From Candidatus Fimivivens faecavium (GTDB lineage: Bacteria > Bacillota > Clostridia > Oscillospirales > Ruminococcaceae), in NCBI GenBank assembly GCA_018716105.1, contig DVKH01000032.1:1-64000 (forward strand): a DNA stretch of 64,000 nt, in the 5' to 3' direction. Both the position numbers and the translations under genes were made by a program. Each line of letters starts with the position of its first letter. Position 1 is the stretch's first letter. The notes under the pieces are model-generated. The model searched no databases. It was not told the origin of the DNA and saw nothing but the letters and a program-made list of their open reading frames with translations. Of this stretch, positions 25,628 to 34,679 are shown in pieces.

Positions 25628-26860
25628 TTATTCGCGGGATTTGACCAGTTCGATATACTGCTTTGCGACCCTGGGGGAGCGTCCGCCCCGCTCAATCGCA
25701 TAGACCTCGGCCCCGCGTTTGAGGCTGTCCTCCGGCGTGGTCACGCCGTACTGCCGCGCGAGGTCCATCAGGATGTCGAGATAGCCGTCGCGGTTCGGCT
25801 TTGCAAAGGTGACGGTCAGCCCAAAGCGGGCGGACAGGGAATTGAGTTCCTCCATCGTATCGGAGAAGTGGATCTCGTCGCCCGCCCGGTCGGAAAAGCT
25901 CTCCTTCACCAGATGGCGGCGGTTGCTGGTCGCGTAGACCACAAGGTTCGGCGCCTTTGCCGCGACGGAACCCTCGAGCACCGCCTTGAGCGCGGAGAAG
26001 TTGTCGTCGTCGCAGTTGAACGAAAGGTCGTCGATAAACAGGATGAACTTCAGCGGATTGTTTCCGAGCTGGTCGAGCAGCCACGGAATCATCCCGAGCT
26101 GATCCTTTTTCAGCTCGATCAGCCGCAGGCCCCGGGCTTTGTATTCGTTTGCGACCGCTTTCACGGTCGAGGATTTTCCGGTGCCCGCGTCGCCGTAGAG
26201 CAGGATGTTCGCGGCTGGTTTCCCGTTGAGCAGGGCCTCGGTGTTGCGGACGATCTCGCCGCGCTCCTGCTCATAGCCGCGCAGCTGGGAAAGGGCCGTC
26301 GGGTCCGGGTTCCGGACCGGGGCGACCGCGTTGCCGCGAAGGACAAAGATATGGTGCTTGGCGAAGATGCCATAGCCCCGGGTGCCGATTTCGCCCATCC
26401 GGCGGCGGTAGGTTTCGCGGATATGCGCGTCGCCGCTCTTCCAGTCGGGGAGGGCGCCGTTCCAACCGAGCGCCGCGCGCACCTTTTCGGAGGAAAAGAG
26501 CGCGACCTGATCGAAAAAATCCAGCTCCCGGTCGAGCAGGGCTTCCAGCTCCGGGTCCGGCGCGCAGCCGCCGACGCGTCTAAGGAGATAAAAGTTTTCG
26601 TCCTCGCTCAGCACCCGGAGAAGGTAGGCCCCGAGGTTCCCGGAAACCGCAGCATCCTCGCCGGGCGCGGGCGCGGTGGAGGCGTAGAGAGCGCGCGCGA
26701 AGCCCGCGTACCGGGTCACGAGCGCGGTGATGTTGCCGCGTTCCGCTTCGCAGAGCGCGAGCAGCCGGGCCACAACCGGGTCGGACAATAGATTTCGAAA
26801 GATCACGAGCGAGCGCAGGTTGAGCGAGAGTTCGGGATAAAGCTTCATTTTGGTTTCCAT
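25628..26860 (-). CDS. AAA+ ATPase, DUF815 family
   Basis: 410 residues. The N-terminal ~190 residues are helical and uncharacterised. The C-terminal AAA+ module has Walker A GDAGTGKSST, Walker B FILFIDDLSF and a sensor-1 asparagine in VVYATSNRRHLV. Family members are annotated only as ATP-binding proteins. The start at ATG 26860 follows GGAG; a much longer frame runs backwards through the permease in another frame and is not real. It lies 71 bp downstream of the TauE/SafE gene, so it may be co-transcribed. Role unknown. Confidence 0.85.
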   Translation of the reverse strand: METKMKLYPELSLNLRSLVIFRNLLSDPVVARLLALCEAERGNITALVTRYAGFARALYASTAPAPGEDAAVSGNLGAYLLRVLSEDENFYLLRRVGGCAPDPELEALLDRELDFFDQVALFSSEKVRAALGWNGALPDWKSGDAHIRETYRRRMGEIGTRGYGIFAKHHIFVLRGNAVAPVRNPDPTALSQLRGYEQERGEIVRNTEALLNGKPAANILLYGDAGTGKSSTVKAVANEYKARGLRLIELKKDQLGMIPWLLDQLGNNPLKFILFIDDLSFNCDDDNFSALKAVLEGSVAAKAPNLVVYATSNRRHLVKESFSDRAGDEIHFSDTMEELNSLSARFGLTVTFAKPNRDGYLDILMDLARQYGVTTPEDSLKRGAEVYAIERGGRSPRVAKQYIELVKSRE

Positions 26861-26931
26861 TCCATTTCTCCGGCGGGGCAGGTGAAAAAACAACGCGCCC
26901 CGCGGCCGCCGGACCGTGGGGAAAGGGGACG

Positions 26932-27663
26932 TCAGGACGCGGCGAGCAGCGCCGCGCCCGAAACGGCGATAAAGCCGTAGACCAGCCTTTTGAGCAGGAC
27001 CGGATTGAGGCGGGAGGAGATTTTCCGTCCGCAGAGAGTCCCTGCCATCGCCGCGACAATGCCAAAGCACCAGGCGATCAGGACGGTTTTGGTCACCATG
27101 CCGTTGAGAATCCGGACGATGAGATTGAATACGGAGGAGGCGGCGAGGTGGAACTGTATGTTCGCCAGATAGGCCGCCGGCTCCGGGATCACCGCCATCA
27201 GATAGATGACCATAGGCGGGCCGCCCGTGGCGAACAGGCCGCTGAGCACGCCGCTCAATAATCCCGCGAGAAAGCCGTTGCGGGCCGACGGGGCGATCTT
27301 GACCCGCTCGGAAAACCGAACGAACCAGACCGCAATGAGCACCAGAAACAGCCCGAGCAGCCGCCGGAGAACGCCGTCCGGCTGGCTGGCCGAAAGGACG
27401 ATGCAGAAGACATTGGAAAGCGCATATCCCGCGAGCGGGATCATCAGCAGCCGAAGGTCCACCAACCGCCGGAGCGAGAAGGCGACGCAGATGCTGGTCG
27501 TCATCGAGAGCATCATAGACAGGGTTGCGGCTGAGACATAACTCGGCATTAAATACGGGAACACTGTCATCACCAGGATGCCGAACCCGAATCCCGTCAC
27601 CGCCTGAACAAGCCCGCCGAAAAAACAGGCGGCGCAGATGGCCGCCAGGAGAAGCGGTTCCAT
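26932..27663 (-). CDS. TauE/SafE-family membrane permease
   Basis: 243 residues, about eight membrane segments in two halves. The family repeats appear as GGLVQAVTGFGFGILVMTV and GLLSGVLSGLFATGGPPMVI. TauE/SafE proteins export sulfite, sulfoacetate or related organic anions, or import sulfur compounds; substrate cannot be assigned. Ribosome binding site GGAGG 7 bp before ATG. No sulfur genes are adjacent, although an O-acetylhomoserine sulfhydrylase-like gene lies 2.8 kb away. Confidence 0.87.
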   Translation of the reverse strand: MEPLLLAAICAACFFGGLVQAVTGFGFGILVMTVFPYLMPSYVSAATLSMMLSMTTSICVAFSLRRLVDLRLLMIPLAGYALSNVFCIVLSASQPDGVLRRLLGLFLVLIAVWFVRFSERVKIAPSARNGFLAGLLSGVLSGLFATGGPPMVIYLMAVIPEPAAYLANIQFHLAASSVFNLIVRILNGMVTKTVLIAWCFGIVAAMAGTLCGRKISSRLNPVLLKRLVYGFIAVSGAALLAAS

Positions 27664-27794
27664 TCAAAAGCCTCCGTTTCTGTACGCGCTGGAGCGTCTT
27701 TACCAAAATTGTAGTCCGGAACCGCCGGCGATGTCAAGGCGCTGTCAAGCGTTTTCCGACGGCCGCGCCGGAAAAACGGCCTTTGACGCTGGTT

Positions 27795-28450
27795 TCAGTA
27801 GTTCTTGGACGGCCGGATCGCGACCGCTTTGGCCAGCGGCTCCGTGAGCTGGGCATAGACGGCCTCCTTGAGCTTGTCTCTGGCGATCCGCCGCTGACCA
27901 AGCCCTGTCCGGCCTTCGCCTCGATCTTCTCGATGTGAAAATGGATTTCCGGCGGCTTCTGGAAGCGGGCGAAATTCCGCGCCGCCGGCTGGCCGGGGTC
28001 CCGGGTCAGGGTCGGGGCCGGGCCGGAGCCGTCGCCGCTCAGGCGGCGGACCTGCCGGCCCCGGCAGCCGCAGCCCCCGTCGAGTTCCGCCGCGGCCTCG
28101 GCATGGGTTTTTAAGGAAGAGCGGGGAATCCACGGGCCGGAATCCTCCTTCGGCGGGTTGGGGGCGCTGGCCAGCGAAGGAAAACCCAGATTCTGCGCGG
28201 CCATGCCGCCCTGCGGCAATTCAATTGCGGCGATGGAAGCCTGCGCATGCGCCCCCGAGCACGGACGAGACGGCCGCCGCCGTATGCCCGATCGCCTGTT
28301 CGAGAAGGTCCTGCCGGGAGCGTTATCGGTGAATAGATGTTGGATAGATCGAGCGGTTGAGATCTTACATACACGTTCAGGCTGCAGGTTGATAACTTCC
28401 TGGGTCGCGCCCGTAGAGTGAAACAAAGAGCCTGGGAATTGATTTTTCAT
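27795..28450 (-). pseudogene. Frameshifted remnant of an unrecognised protein gene
   Basis: A good start is present at 28450 (ribosome binding site GAGGAGC; MKNQFPGSLFHSTGATQEV). The likely coding frame then changes: RQDLLEQAIGHTAAAVSSVL is in one frame (around 28310-28250), ARNFARFQKPPEIHFHIEKI in the original one (around 27955), and RDKLKEAVYAQLTEPLAKAV up to the TGA at 27795 in another. At least three frameshifts are therefore needed to make one ~215-residue protein. The N-terminus is AT-richer than the rest. I do not recognise the family. Mixed frames and position beside another remnant argue for decay, not a single sequencing error. Confidence 0.5.
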
Positions 28451-28516
28451 GATAATTGCTCCTCTTCATGTTTTGTCATTTGTGTTATTCTTGAAATAAA
28501 ACTGGAGGGGTTTAAA

Positions 28517-28859
28517 ATGGTAAAAGCTTATGGGTAGCTCGCGAAACTTCAATTGGGAGAGGACATCAATTTCAAACGGTTTTTTTCGAGCTGGAGCAAA
28601 AAGCCAATGAAATCAGCCATGACCGCATCACGCGCATTGCCTGTGCTTCAAAAGGAAAAGCGCCCTGCCTTATCGAAACCGTTTTTTATGAAAAAGACGA
28701 CCGACCTCACAGCATTGGAAACACCTCCGCTCGTATTGCGGTGAAGAAACGAAAGCCAAGGGAGAAAATAAAAAAATTAAAGCGGACGACGAATATATGA
28801 GTAAAAAGCTTATTGACGAAAAGAAGAATATTACATATCACTTCTTCCGAAGCGGGTAA
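28517..28859 (+). pseudogene. AT-rich degraded gene remnant
   Basis: Ribosome binding site GGAGGGG precedes ATG 28517, but the frame stops after six codons (MVKAYG). Downstream, protein-like sequence continues in other frames: FFELEQKANEISHDRITRIA, CLIETVFYEKDDRPHSIG, then CGEETKAKGENKKIKADD through to TYHFFRSG and TAA at 28857-28859. Base composition is much more AT-rich than the genome average, which suggests acquired DNA. No family recognised. Together with the previous entry it fills the 27.7-29.0 kb gap. Confidence 0.5.
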
Positions 28860-28938
28860 TGAACCAATTAAGTACGCCATATTCTACGAAGAAGGCTGAT
28901 CTTGCTGCACGGGCCCCTCCCTTTCCGAAAAACAAAAG

Positions 28939-28973
28939 CCGGCATGGAAATTGCTTCTACCATGCCGGTTTTT
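28939..28973. terminator. Terminator after AT-rich remnant
   Basis: CCGGCATGG and CCATGCCGG pair across 12 nt and are followed by TTTTT on plus; AAAAACAAAAG precedes it, so it may work both ways. Confidence 0.7.
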
Positions 28974-29042
28974 ACTTTGAGAATACCAAATTTGTCAACC
29001 AGGGACAATCCGCTTCAGTCCCGGGCTTTTCCCGGCAGCTTT

Positions 29043-30374
29043 TTACCGCCTTCTGCGGTAGCGGCGGCGGTTCCGGTTGCGGGCGATCATCAGGATGATA
29101 TAGAGGATGATCAGGACCGTGAGGAAAACCACAATGAACTTAAACCAGTAGGAGCGGGTCATCCCCACCAGCTTGTCCACCAGGAGGAGCATCCGGCTCA
29201 CCTCGACCGTCTCTGCCGAGACCAGGCCGACCCGCCCGATCACCTCGCCCGCGAGGACGAGCTTGACCTCCCCGATAAGCTGCCCCTGTTCGACCGGCGC
29301 TTTGACGGAACCCGGCAGGACCAGGTCGAAGGTGATCGACGACGGCTCGATTTCGTCGGGGATCAGCGCGGTGAAGCTTTCAGCGCCCATCAGGCGGACG
29401 AAGTCCTTTCCCCAGGCGAGCTTCAGCGGCACCTCCCCGAAGCTCTTTCCTTTTTCGACAAGCGTTTTTACCCGGAAGGTGTCGAACGCCCAGTCGAACA
29501 GCGAATTCGCCACCGGGAACACCGCGTCGGAACCGAGGTCCTGCCCGGTGCCGTCGAGCCCCCTGGCGCCGAAGATGACGAGAAGGTAGGTGTAGCCGTC
29601 CTTCTTCGCGGCCGCCGCGATGCAGGCCCCTTCCGCCGCGTTATAGCCCGACTTGACGCCGAATGCGCTCTGGTTGTAGTAGACGCTTTGGGTCCGGATC
29701 AGTTTGTTGCTCGACGACCAGATCAGCGAATCGTGGAGGTTGGTTGGCCCGCCGTCATAGCTCTGCGGCTCGATCAGCGCCGAAAATCCCTCGAGTTCCA
29801 TCGCGTAGCGCGTGATCAGGTACATGTCGTAGGCCGTGGTATAGCTCGCCGGATCCGGCAGGCCGTGCGGGCTGGTAAAGTGGGTATTGACCGCGCCGAT
29901 TTCGGCGGCCTTCTGGTTCATCAGCTCGACGAAATAAGGGACCGAGCCGTCCCCGACATAGTCGGCAAGCATCGTCGCGGCTTCGTTCGCGCTTGGGAGC
30001 ATTACGGCGTAGAGAAGCTTTCGCACCGAAAGCGTTTCGTCCTTCAAAAGCCCGGCCAGCCGGATTCCGCCGAGCGAGATGTTCTGCCGGTACATCTCGT
30101 CCTGGATGTAGCCCTTCATCGTGACCGTCGCCGAATCCAGGTCAGGGACGTTTTCGAGGGTCAGGATCACCGTCATGATCTGGGCAAGCTCGGCGGGCTG
30201 CATCCGCTTGTCCGCGTTTTTCTCATAGATCATCATGTCGCTGTCGAGGTTGTAGAGGTAAACCGATTCGGCGTCGACCTCGAACGACGGGGAATAAGCC
30301 GCCGCTTCTGCCGCGGGGGACAGCGCGGAGAGGCAAAAGAGGAGCGAAAACAGGACTGCCGCAAATTTTTTCAT
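29043..30374 (-). CDS. D-alanyl-D-alanine carboxypeptidase homologue lacking the catalytic Ser and Lys
   Basis: 443 residues: signal peptide (MKKFAAVLFSLLFCLSALSP...AEA), peptidase S11 domain, PBP5-type C-terminal beta domain, then a membrane anchor at the very C-terminus (FIVVFLTVLIILYIILMIA) and a basic tail. The second S11 motif (LPSANEA, SxN) is kept and the third is KSG instead of KTG. The first motif is gone: where the paralogue at 40116 reads RMAPASITKVMT, this protein reads RMQPAELAQIMT, replacing the nucleophilic Ser by Glu and the Lys by Gln. It should be inactive and act, if at all, as a binding or regulatory protein. Intact frame and ribosome binding site (GGGGGGA) argue against a pseudogene. 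Confidence 0.85.
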   Translation of the reverse strand: MKKFAAVLFSLLFCLSALSPAAEAAAYSPSFEVDAESVYLYNLDSDMMIYEKNADKRMQPAELAQIMTVILTLENVPDLDSATVTMKGYIQDEMYRQNISLGGIRLAGLLKDETLSVRKLLYAVMLPSANEAATMLADYVGDGSVPYFVELMNQKAAEIGAVNTHFTSPHGLPDPASYTTAYDMYLITRYAMELEGFSALIEPQSYDGGPTNLHDSLIWSSSNKLIRTQSVYYNQSAFGVKSGYNAAEGACIAAAAKKDGYTYLLVIFGARGLDGTGQDLGSDAVFPVANSLFDWAFDTFRVKTLVEKGKSFGEVPLKLAWGKDFVRLMGAESFTALIPDEIEPSSITFDLVLPGSVKAPVEQGQLIGEVKLVLAGEVIGRVGLVSAETVEVSRMLLLVDKLVGMTRSYWFKFIVVFLTVLIILYIILMIARNRNRRRYRRRR

Positions 30375-30466
30375 GGTGAAATCCCCCCGGATATGCTATT
30401 ATATCCATTATAGCAAAGATTAGAGAATTTAAATTGCAATTTTATGAACGAACTGGAGGAATACGG

Positions 30467-31756
30467 ATGGAAGAACGGAAATTCGGCTTCGACACCCTCG
30501 CGGTGCGCGCGGGCTATACGCCGGACTCGGACCAGCGCTCGGTCGCGGTGCCGGTTTATCAGACCAACGCCTATGAGTTTGAAAGCGTCGAATACGCGAA
30601 GGAGCTCTTTGAGCTGAAACAGAGCGGCAACATCTATTCGCGCCTCTCGAACCCGACGGTCGACGTGCTTGAGCGCCGCGTCGCCGCACTCGACGGCGGA
30701 ATCGGCGCGCTCGCGATGAGTTCCGGCCACGGCGCGATGTTCTCGACCTTTTTAAACCTCGCCCAGGCCGGCGATGAAATTGTCTCTTCCATCTGCATCT
30801 ACGGCGGCGCGATCAATATGATGGGCGTGACGCTCGGGAACCTCGGCATCAAGGTGAGGTTCGTCAACCCCGGCAACCTTGACGAGTGGGAAGCGGCCGT
30901 CACCGATAAGACCCGCGCGTTTTTCGTTGAGGTGGTCGGAAACCCGAACGCGAACGTCGCCGACCTCGAGGGGATCGCCGCGATCGCCCGCCGGCACGGC
31001 ATCCCGTTCATTGTCGATTCCACCTTCACCACCCCCGCGCTGATCCGGCCGATCGAATACGGCGCGGATATCGTCATCCACTCGGCGACCAAGTTCCTCT
31101 GCGGAAACGGCACGGCGATGGCTGGGATCGCGGTCGACGCGGGAACCTTTCAGTTCCTCGGCAACCCCCGCTTTCCGCAGTACAACAGCCCCGACCCGAG
31201 CTATCACGGAATGGTGTTCGCCAGGGACTGCGGGAACGCCGCCTTTATCACCCGGCTGCGCGCCCTGATGCTCCGCGACATCGGCTGCTGCCTGCCGGCG
31301 TTCAACGCCTTTTTGATCCTCAACGGGATCGAAACCCTATCGCTCCGGATGAGAAAGCACAGCGACAACGCGCTCGCCGTCGCAAAGTTCCTCGAGGCGA
31401 ACCCCAGGGTCGCGTTCGTGAACCATCCCGGCCTCGATTCCAGCCCCTATAAAAAGCTCGCGGACAAGTACCTTCCAAAGGGCTGCGGCGGCGTCTTTAC
31501 CTTTGGCGTCAAGGGCGGCCGCGAGGAGGGCGCGAAGTTCATCGACTCCCTCAGGTTGCTGATGAACGTCGCCAACGTCGGCGACACCCGCTCGATGGTC
31601 ATCCACCCGGCTACCACCACCCACAGCCAGCTGACCGACGAACAGCTCCGCCAGAGCGGGATCTCCTCCCAGACCATCCGCATCTCGGTCGGCATCGAGG
31701 ACGTGGAGGATATCACCGCCGACCTCGACCAGGCGCTTTTGGCCGCCGTGGGCTGA
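30467..31756 (+). CDS. O-acetylhomoserine sulfhydrylase (MetY-type)
   Basis: 429 residues. Cys/Met-metabolism PLP enzyme: PVYQTNAYEFESVEYAKELF, IYSRLSNPTVDVLERRVAAL, SSGHGAMFSTF, VDSTFTTPALIRP and the PLP lysine in VIHSATKFLCGNG. The length and the long C-terminal part with HPATTTHSQL are typical of O-acetylhomoserine aminocarboxypropyltransferase, which makes homocysteine from sulfide or methanethiol. Cystathionine-type lyases are closely related, so substrate is inferred. Start ATG 30467 lies 7 bp after GGAGG. Divergent from the inactive carboxypeptidase gene; no S-box or other riboswitch in the 92-bp gap. The phosphoesterase gene follows 9 bp later. Confidence 0.9.
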   Translation: MEERKFGFDTLAVRAGYTPDSDQRSVAVPVYQTNAYEFESVEYAKELFELKQSGNIYSRLSNPTVDVLERRVAALDGGIGALAMSSGHGAMFSTFLNLAQAGDEIVSSICIYGGAINMMGVTLGNLGIKVRFVNPGNLDEWEAAVTDKTRAFFVEVVGNPNANVADLEGIAAIARRHGIPFIVDSTFTTPALIRPIEYGADIVIHSATKFLCGNGTAMAGIAVDAGTFQFLGNPRFPQYNSPDPSYHGMVFARDCGNAAFITRLRALMLRDIGCCLPAFNAFLILNGIETLSLRMRKHSDNALAVAKFLEANPRVAFVNHPGLDSSPYKKLADKYLPKGCGGVFTFGVKGGREEGAKFIDSLRLLMNVANVGDTRSMVIHPATTTHSQLTDEQLRQSGISSQTIRISVGIEDVEDITADLDQALLAAVG

Positions 31757-31765
31757 GGTTCCGCC

Positions 31766-32458
31766 ATGCTCTACGTTACTGGCGATACGCACGGCGAACT
31801 CGACCGCTTCCAGTCTTTTAAACCCAAGCGCCCGCTCTTTTCCAAGCGGAAGGATGTTCTCATCGTCTGCGGGGACTTCGGGTTCCTCTGGGATGGGGGG
31901 GAGGCGGAGCGGAAGAAGCTCCGCTGGCTTTCAAAGCGCCCCTATGCGGTCCTGTTTGTGGAGGGGACGCACGACAACCTCGATCTCATCCGCCGGTTTG
32001 ATCCGGAACCGTTCTGCGGCGGCCGCGCGAGAAAGGTCGCGGAAAACGTCTGGTGCCTCTGCCGGGGCGAAATCTTTGAGATCGACGGCGTCCGGGTGTT
32101 CGCGATGGGCGGGGGAGAGACGAGGGACCCCGACGGCCGCGAGGAAGGGGTCGGCTGGTGGAAGGAGGAACTGCCCTCGCCGGAAGAGCTCCTCCGCGCC
32201 CGGGACAACCTGCGGCGCGCGGGCGATACGGTCGATGTGATCGTCACCCACGAGAGCCCGGCGCGGGTGGGGCTGCTCGGAGGCGCGGCGGCCGAAGAGC
32301 CGAACGCGCTCGACCTGTTCCTCGACGAAGTCAGCCGGAAGGTCCAGTATAAACGCTGGTATTTCGGCGCGCTCCATCTCGATAAACCGGTGACGTCAAA
32401 ACTCACCGCGGTATTCCGGCAGATCCATCCGGTCAGTTTCCCCTTGGACGAAACCTAA
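31766..32458 (+). CDS. Calcineurin-like metallophosphoesterase
   Basis: 230 residues. Metal-binding motifs in order: GDTHGELDRF, VCGDFGFLWDG, EGTHDN (GNHD with Thr for Asn), VTHESPA and GALHLD. Such proteins hydrolyse phosphomonoesters or phosphodiesters using a dinuclear metal site. The substitution in the usual GNH(D/E) motif affects a metal-ligand asparagine and may alter activity. It starts 9 bp after the metY-like stop (ribosome binding site GAGGTT), so the two form an operon, ended by a large terminator hairpin. Substrate unknown. Confidence 0.82.
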   Translation: MLYVTGDTHGELDRFQSFKPKRPLFSKRKDVLIVCGDFGFLWDGGEAERKKLRWLSKRPYAVLFVEGTHDNLDLIRRFDPEPFCGGRARKVAENVWCLCRGEIFEIDGVRVFAMGGGETRDPDGREEGVGWWKEELPSPEELLRARDNLRRAGDTVDVIVTHESPARVGLLGGAAAEEPNALDLFLDEVSRKVQYKRWYFGALHLDKPVTSKLTAVFRQIHPVSFPLDET

Positions 32459-32464
32459 AAAACG

Positions 32465-32517
32465 AAAAGCGCGGTCCCTCCTTGGGCGGCCTGGCCGTCA
32501 GGGGGTCCGCGCTTTTT
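32465..32517. terminator. Terminator between phosphoesterase and lipoprotein genes
   Basis: AAAAGCGCGG and CCGCGCTTTTT close a long stem-loop whose inner arms include CCC/GGG; A and T runs on both sides fit convergent genes. Confidence 0.75.
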
Positions 32518-32549
32518 ACTGCTCCAAAGGGGCAGGGACACAGCGGCCG

Positions 32550-34058
32550 TCAGGCGCGGGTTCCGCCCCACTCGACGACGGTAAAGCCGCTGCGCGAGAA
32601 CGGGACGAGTTCCTGCTCGGGAATCTCGACCGGTTCGCCGACCGCCTTGTAGACCATGTGTACCCTCAGGACGCTGTCCGGCTTCGGAACCACCGTGAGC
32701 GGCGCAAGTTCCTCATATTGTTCCCCGGAAAAAGTGATCAGGTTGTATTCGTTTTGCGCGAGTTCCGGCGCCCAGTAGACGATAAAATCGTTGTATTCCC
32801 GCGGCGTGAGGCCTAAAAACGAGAGCTTCTCACGCAGGAAATCCTCCGCTTCGCTTCCGCGGACGACGAACCCCTCTGAGAAATCCCAGTCGATCCGTTT
32901 GTTCCCTTCCCAAAACAGATAGAAGTGTTCGCTGCCGTCGCTGTGGTTGACCAGCCGCCCGTCGGGGTAGGCGGTTACCCGCCAGCCGCCGTCATACGCG
33001 GGATAGGCGTAGGTGAGGTTTTCTTCCGGATAGCCGAGGGTGACGGACACGTCGGCCGGCCCGTCCGGATAGAGATAGATGACCGGCTTTGCGGTTACGG
33101 GATTTTCGTCCTTAGAAGAACCGGTCTCCGATTCCGGCGGGAACAGGTCGTCCCAGCGCTCCTCGATGTCCCCGGCGAGCTGGTCGAAGGTGTAGACCAC
33201 CCCGGCGCTGATATAACCGTTCGCAGGAGGGCCGTCATTGTTGTTGTAGAAGCAGGCCTTATCCCCGTCGAGGAAGGCGACCCCGTGGGTGTAGCCTTCG
33301 ATGGAAAGCGCATACGCCTTTGTCGTCTCAGGTGAATAACCGAGTGCGAGCAGCTGCGCCTCCAAACCCGCCGTCATGGTCAGCGAGGTCCGGTTTGCAT
33401 AATAGCCGGCCTTCCACTCTCCCAACGACTGCATGAGCAGCAGGTTTTGGTCCGCGCGGATTTCGGCCCTGCCCTCGCCGTAAAAATCGTCGGAGCCCTT
33501 TTTGTTTAGAAGAAGCCCGACCTCGTCGGGATCCGCTTCGCCCATCAGACCTTCCACGGCTTTTGCAGAGAGCGGGCCGGAGAGGCTCCGCCAGGCGTCC
33601 CGCAGCGCTTCCGGATAGATGGTGTAGAGCGGGTAGACGAACTGATCCCGCAGTTCGGCCTCGTCGCTTGTAAAGGCCATGTCCTTGACGCGGCCGTAGG
33701 CGCTGTAGAAGCTCTCGTAGGCGGCGGGCCAGCTCTGGACGGCCGGTTCCGCGCTCATCAGCGTTTCCTGCTGGAGCGTCTGCGCGGTATACTGCTCGAT
33801 CGGGACAAACGGCCCCTGCGCCTGGCAGGAGCCGTCTTTCGCACTGCCGCCGCCAGCCAGGGAGGGAGCGCCAAGGCTTTCGCCGGGCATGGACGCCTCG
33901 GACGCCTCGGCCGCCGGCGCCTGAGGCTCGTTTTCCGAAGGCGCTGCGGGCGCGGAGCTGGAAGCGCCGGCGCCGGGCTGCTGCGGCACAGCCGCGGCCG
34001 GGTCTGCGCACCCTGCGAGCAGGCAGGCCAGGATCAGGAACGAAAAAAACCGTTTCAT
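32550..34058 (-). CDS. Large lipoprotein of unknown function with KPVIYLYP domain
   Basis: 502 residues. Signal peptide MKRFFSFLILACLLAGC with lipobox LLAGC; a ~65-residue Ala/Pro/Ser/Glu linker (low complexity) follows, as in surface lipoproteins. The middle part (residues ~90-330) is unrecognised. The C-terminal ~170 residues begin KPVIYLYPDGPADVSVTLGY and include GGWRVTAYPDG, FYLFWEG and YNDFIVYWAPEL, a pattern I have seen in secreted proteins of unknown role. Ribosome binding site AAAGGATG precedes ATG 34058. It is alone on minus between a terminator and the GNAT gene. Confidence 0.72.
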   Translation of the reverse strand: MKRFFSFLILACLLAGCADPAAAVPQQPGAGASSSAPAAPSENEPQAPAAEASEASMPGESLGAPSLAGGGSAKDGSCQAQGPFVPIEQYTAQTLQQETLMSAEPAVQSWPAAYESFYSAYGRVKDMAFTSDEAELRDQFVYPLYTIYPEALRDAWRSLSGPLSAKAVEGLMGEADPDEVGLLLNKKGSDDFYGEGRAEIRADQNLLLMQSLGEWKAGYYANRTSLTMTAGLEAQLLALGYSPETTKAYALSIEGYTHGVAFLDGDKACFYNNNDGPPANGYISAGVVYTFDQLAGDIEERWDDLFPPESETGSSKDENPVTAKPVIYLYPDGPADVSVTLGYPEENLTYAYPAYDGGWRVTAYPDGRLVNHSDGSEHFYLFWEGNKRIDWDFSEGFVVRGSEAEDFLREKLSFLGLTPREYNDFIVYWAPELAQNEYNLITFSGEQYEELAPLTVVPKPDSVLRVHMVYKAVGEPVEIPEQELVPFSRSGFTVVEWGGTRA

Positions 34059-34144
34059 AAAACCATCCTTTCGCGCGTATGATCGTCGTCCCTCTATCCG
34101 AATAAGTGCGCAGAATGCTGGAAAATACTGCCCGGCCGGGAAAA

Positions 34145-34657
34145 TCAGCCCGGCGGGCGGAGATAGCGGTAATCGGTCAGCGGGACGCCGGTGCGCACGT
34201 CCACAAAGGTATCGCCGTTCCAGGAAAAGCCGTGCCGCTCGTAAAAGCGCCTTGCGCGCTCGTTTTCCCGGAGCGCCCAGAGCGTGACCCGGCAAAAGCC
34301 CATCGCCCGAAGGCGCTCCAGCGCCGCCTCGAACAGGGCCGAACCGGCCCCGGTCCCGACCGCTTTTGGCAGGAGATAGAGGGTGATCACCTCGCCCCAC
34401 CCGGCGAAGGCCTCCTCCCGCGCGGGGCCGAACACCGAACATCCGACCGGCGTTTCGCCGTCATAGGCGATGAGCGCCTGCGCCGTTCCCGCGGCCAGCC
34501 ATTCGGCAAACGCCGCCGTCCAGTAGTCTTCCGGGAGTTCGTCGAGATAGCGGCCGGGCACCATGCCGCGGTAGGCGCTTTTCCAGGAGAGCGCGTGAAT
34601 CCGGCTCATCAGCGCGGCGTCCGCGGGGGATGCGTTTCGAAAATCCAGGGGTTTCAC
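34145..34657 (-). CDS. GNAT-family N-acetyltransferase
   Basis: About 167-170 residues. Typical GNAT order: DFRNASPADAALMSRIHALS (first strand-helix), AYRGMVPGRYLDEL, acetyl-CoA loop LYLLPKAVGTGAGSALFEAA, then RVTLWALRENERARRFYERH. The pattern is that of small-molecule or protein acetyltransferases. The only GTG (34657) lies within the ribosome binding site AAAGGAGTG; the codon 8 bp after AAGGAG is CTG (34648), giving a start at the usual family position, so a CTG start is plausible. Separated from purL by a terminator. Substrate unknown. Confidence 0.8.
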   Translation of the reverse strand: MKPLDFRNASPADAALMSRIHALSWKSAYRGMVPGRYLDELPEDYWTAAFAEWLAAGTAQALIAYDGETPVGCSVFGPAREEAFAGWGEVITLYLLPKAVGTGAGSALFEAALERLRAMGFCRVTLWALRENERARRFYERHGFSWNGDTFVDVRTGVPLTDYRYLRPPG

Positions 34658-34679
34658 TCCTTTCCGGCATATGGAGGGC

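Noticed and set aside
26860..27706. Fusion of the DUF815 ATPase with an N-terminal domain (692-codon frame)
   Set aside because: The added part is the TauE/SafE gene read in the wrong frame; the real start at 26860 has its own ribosome binding site.
30375..30466. S-box (SAM) riboswitch before the O-acetylhomoserine sulfhydrylase-like gene
   Set aside because: The gap to the divergent gene is only 92 bp, AT-rich, and lacks the SAM-I core.
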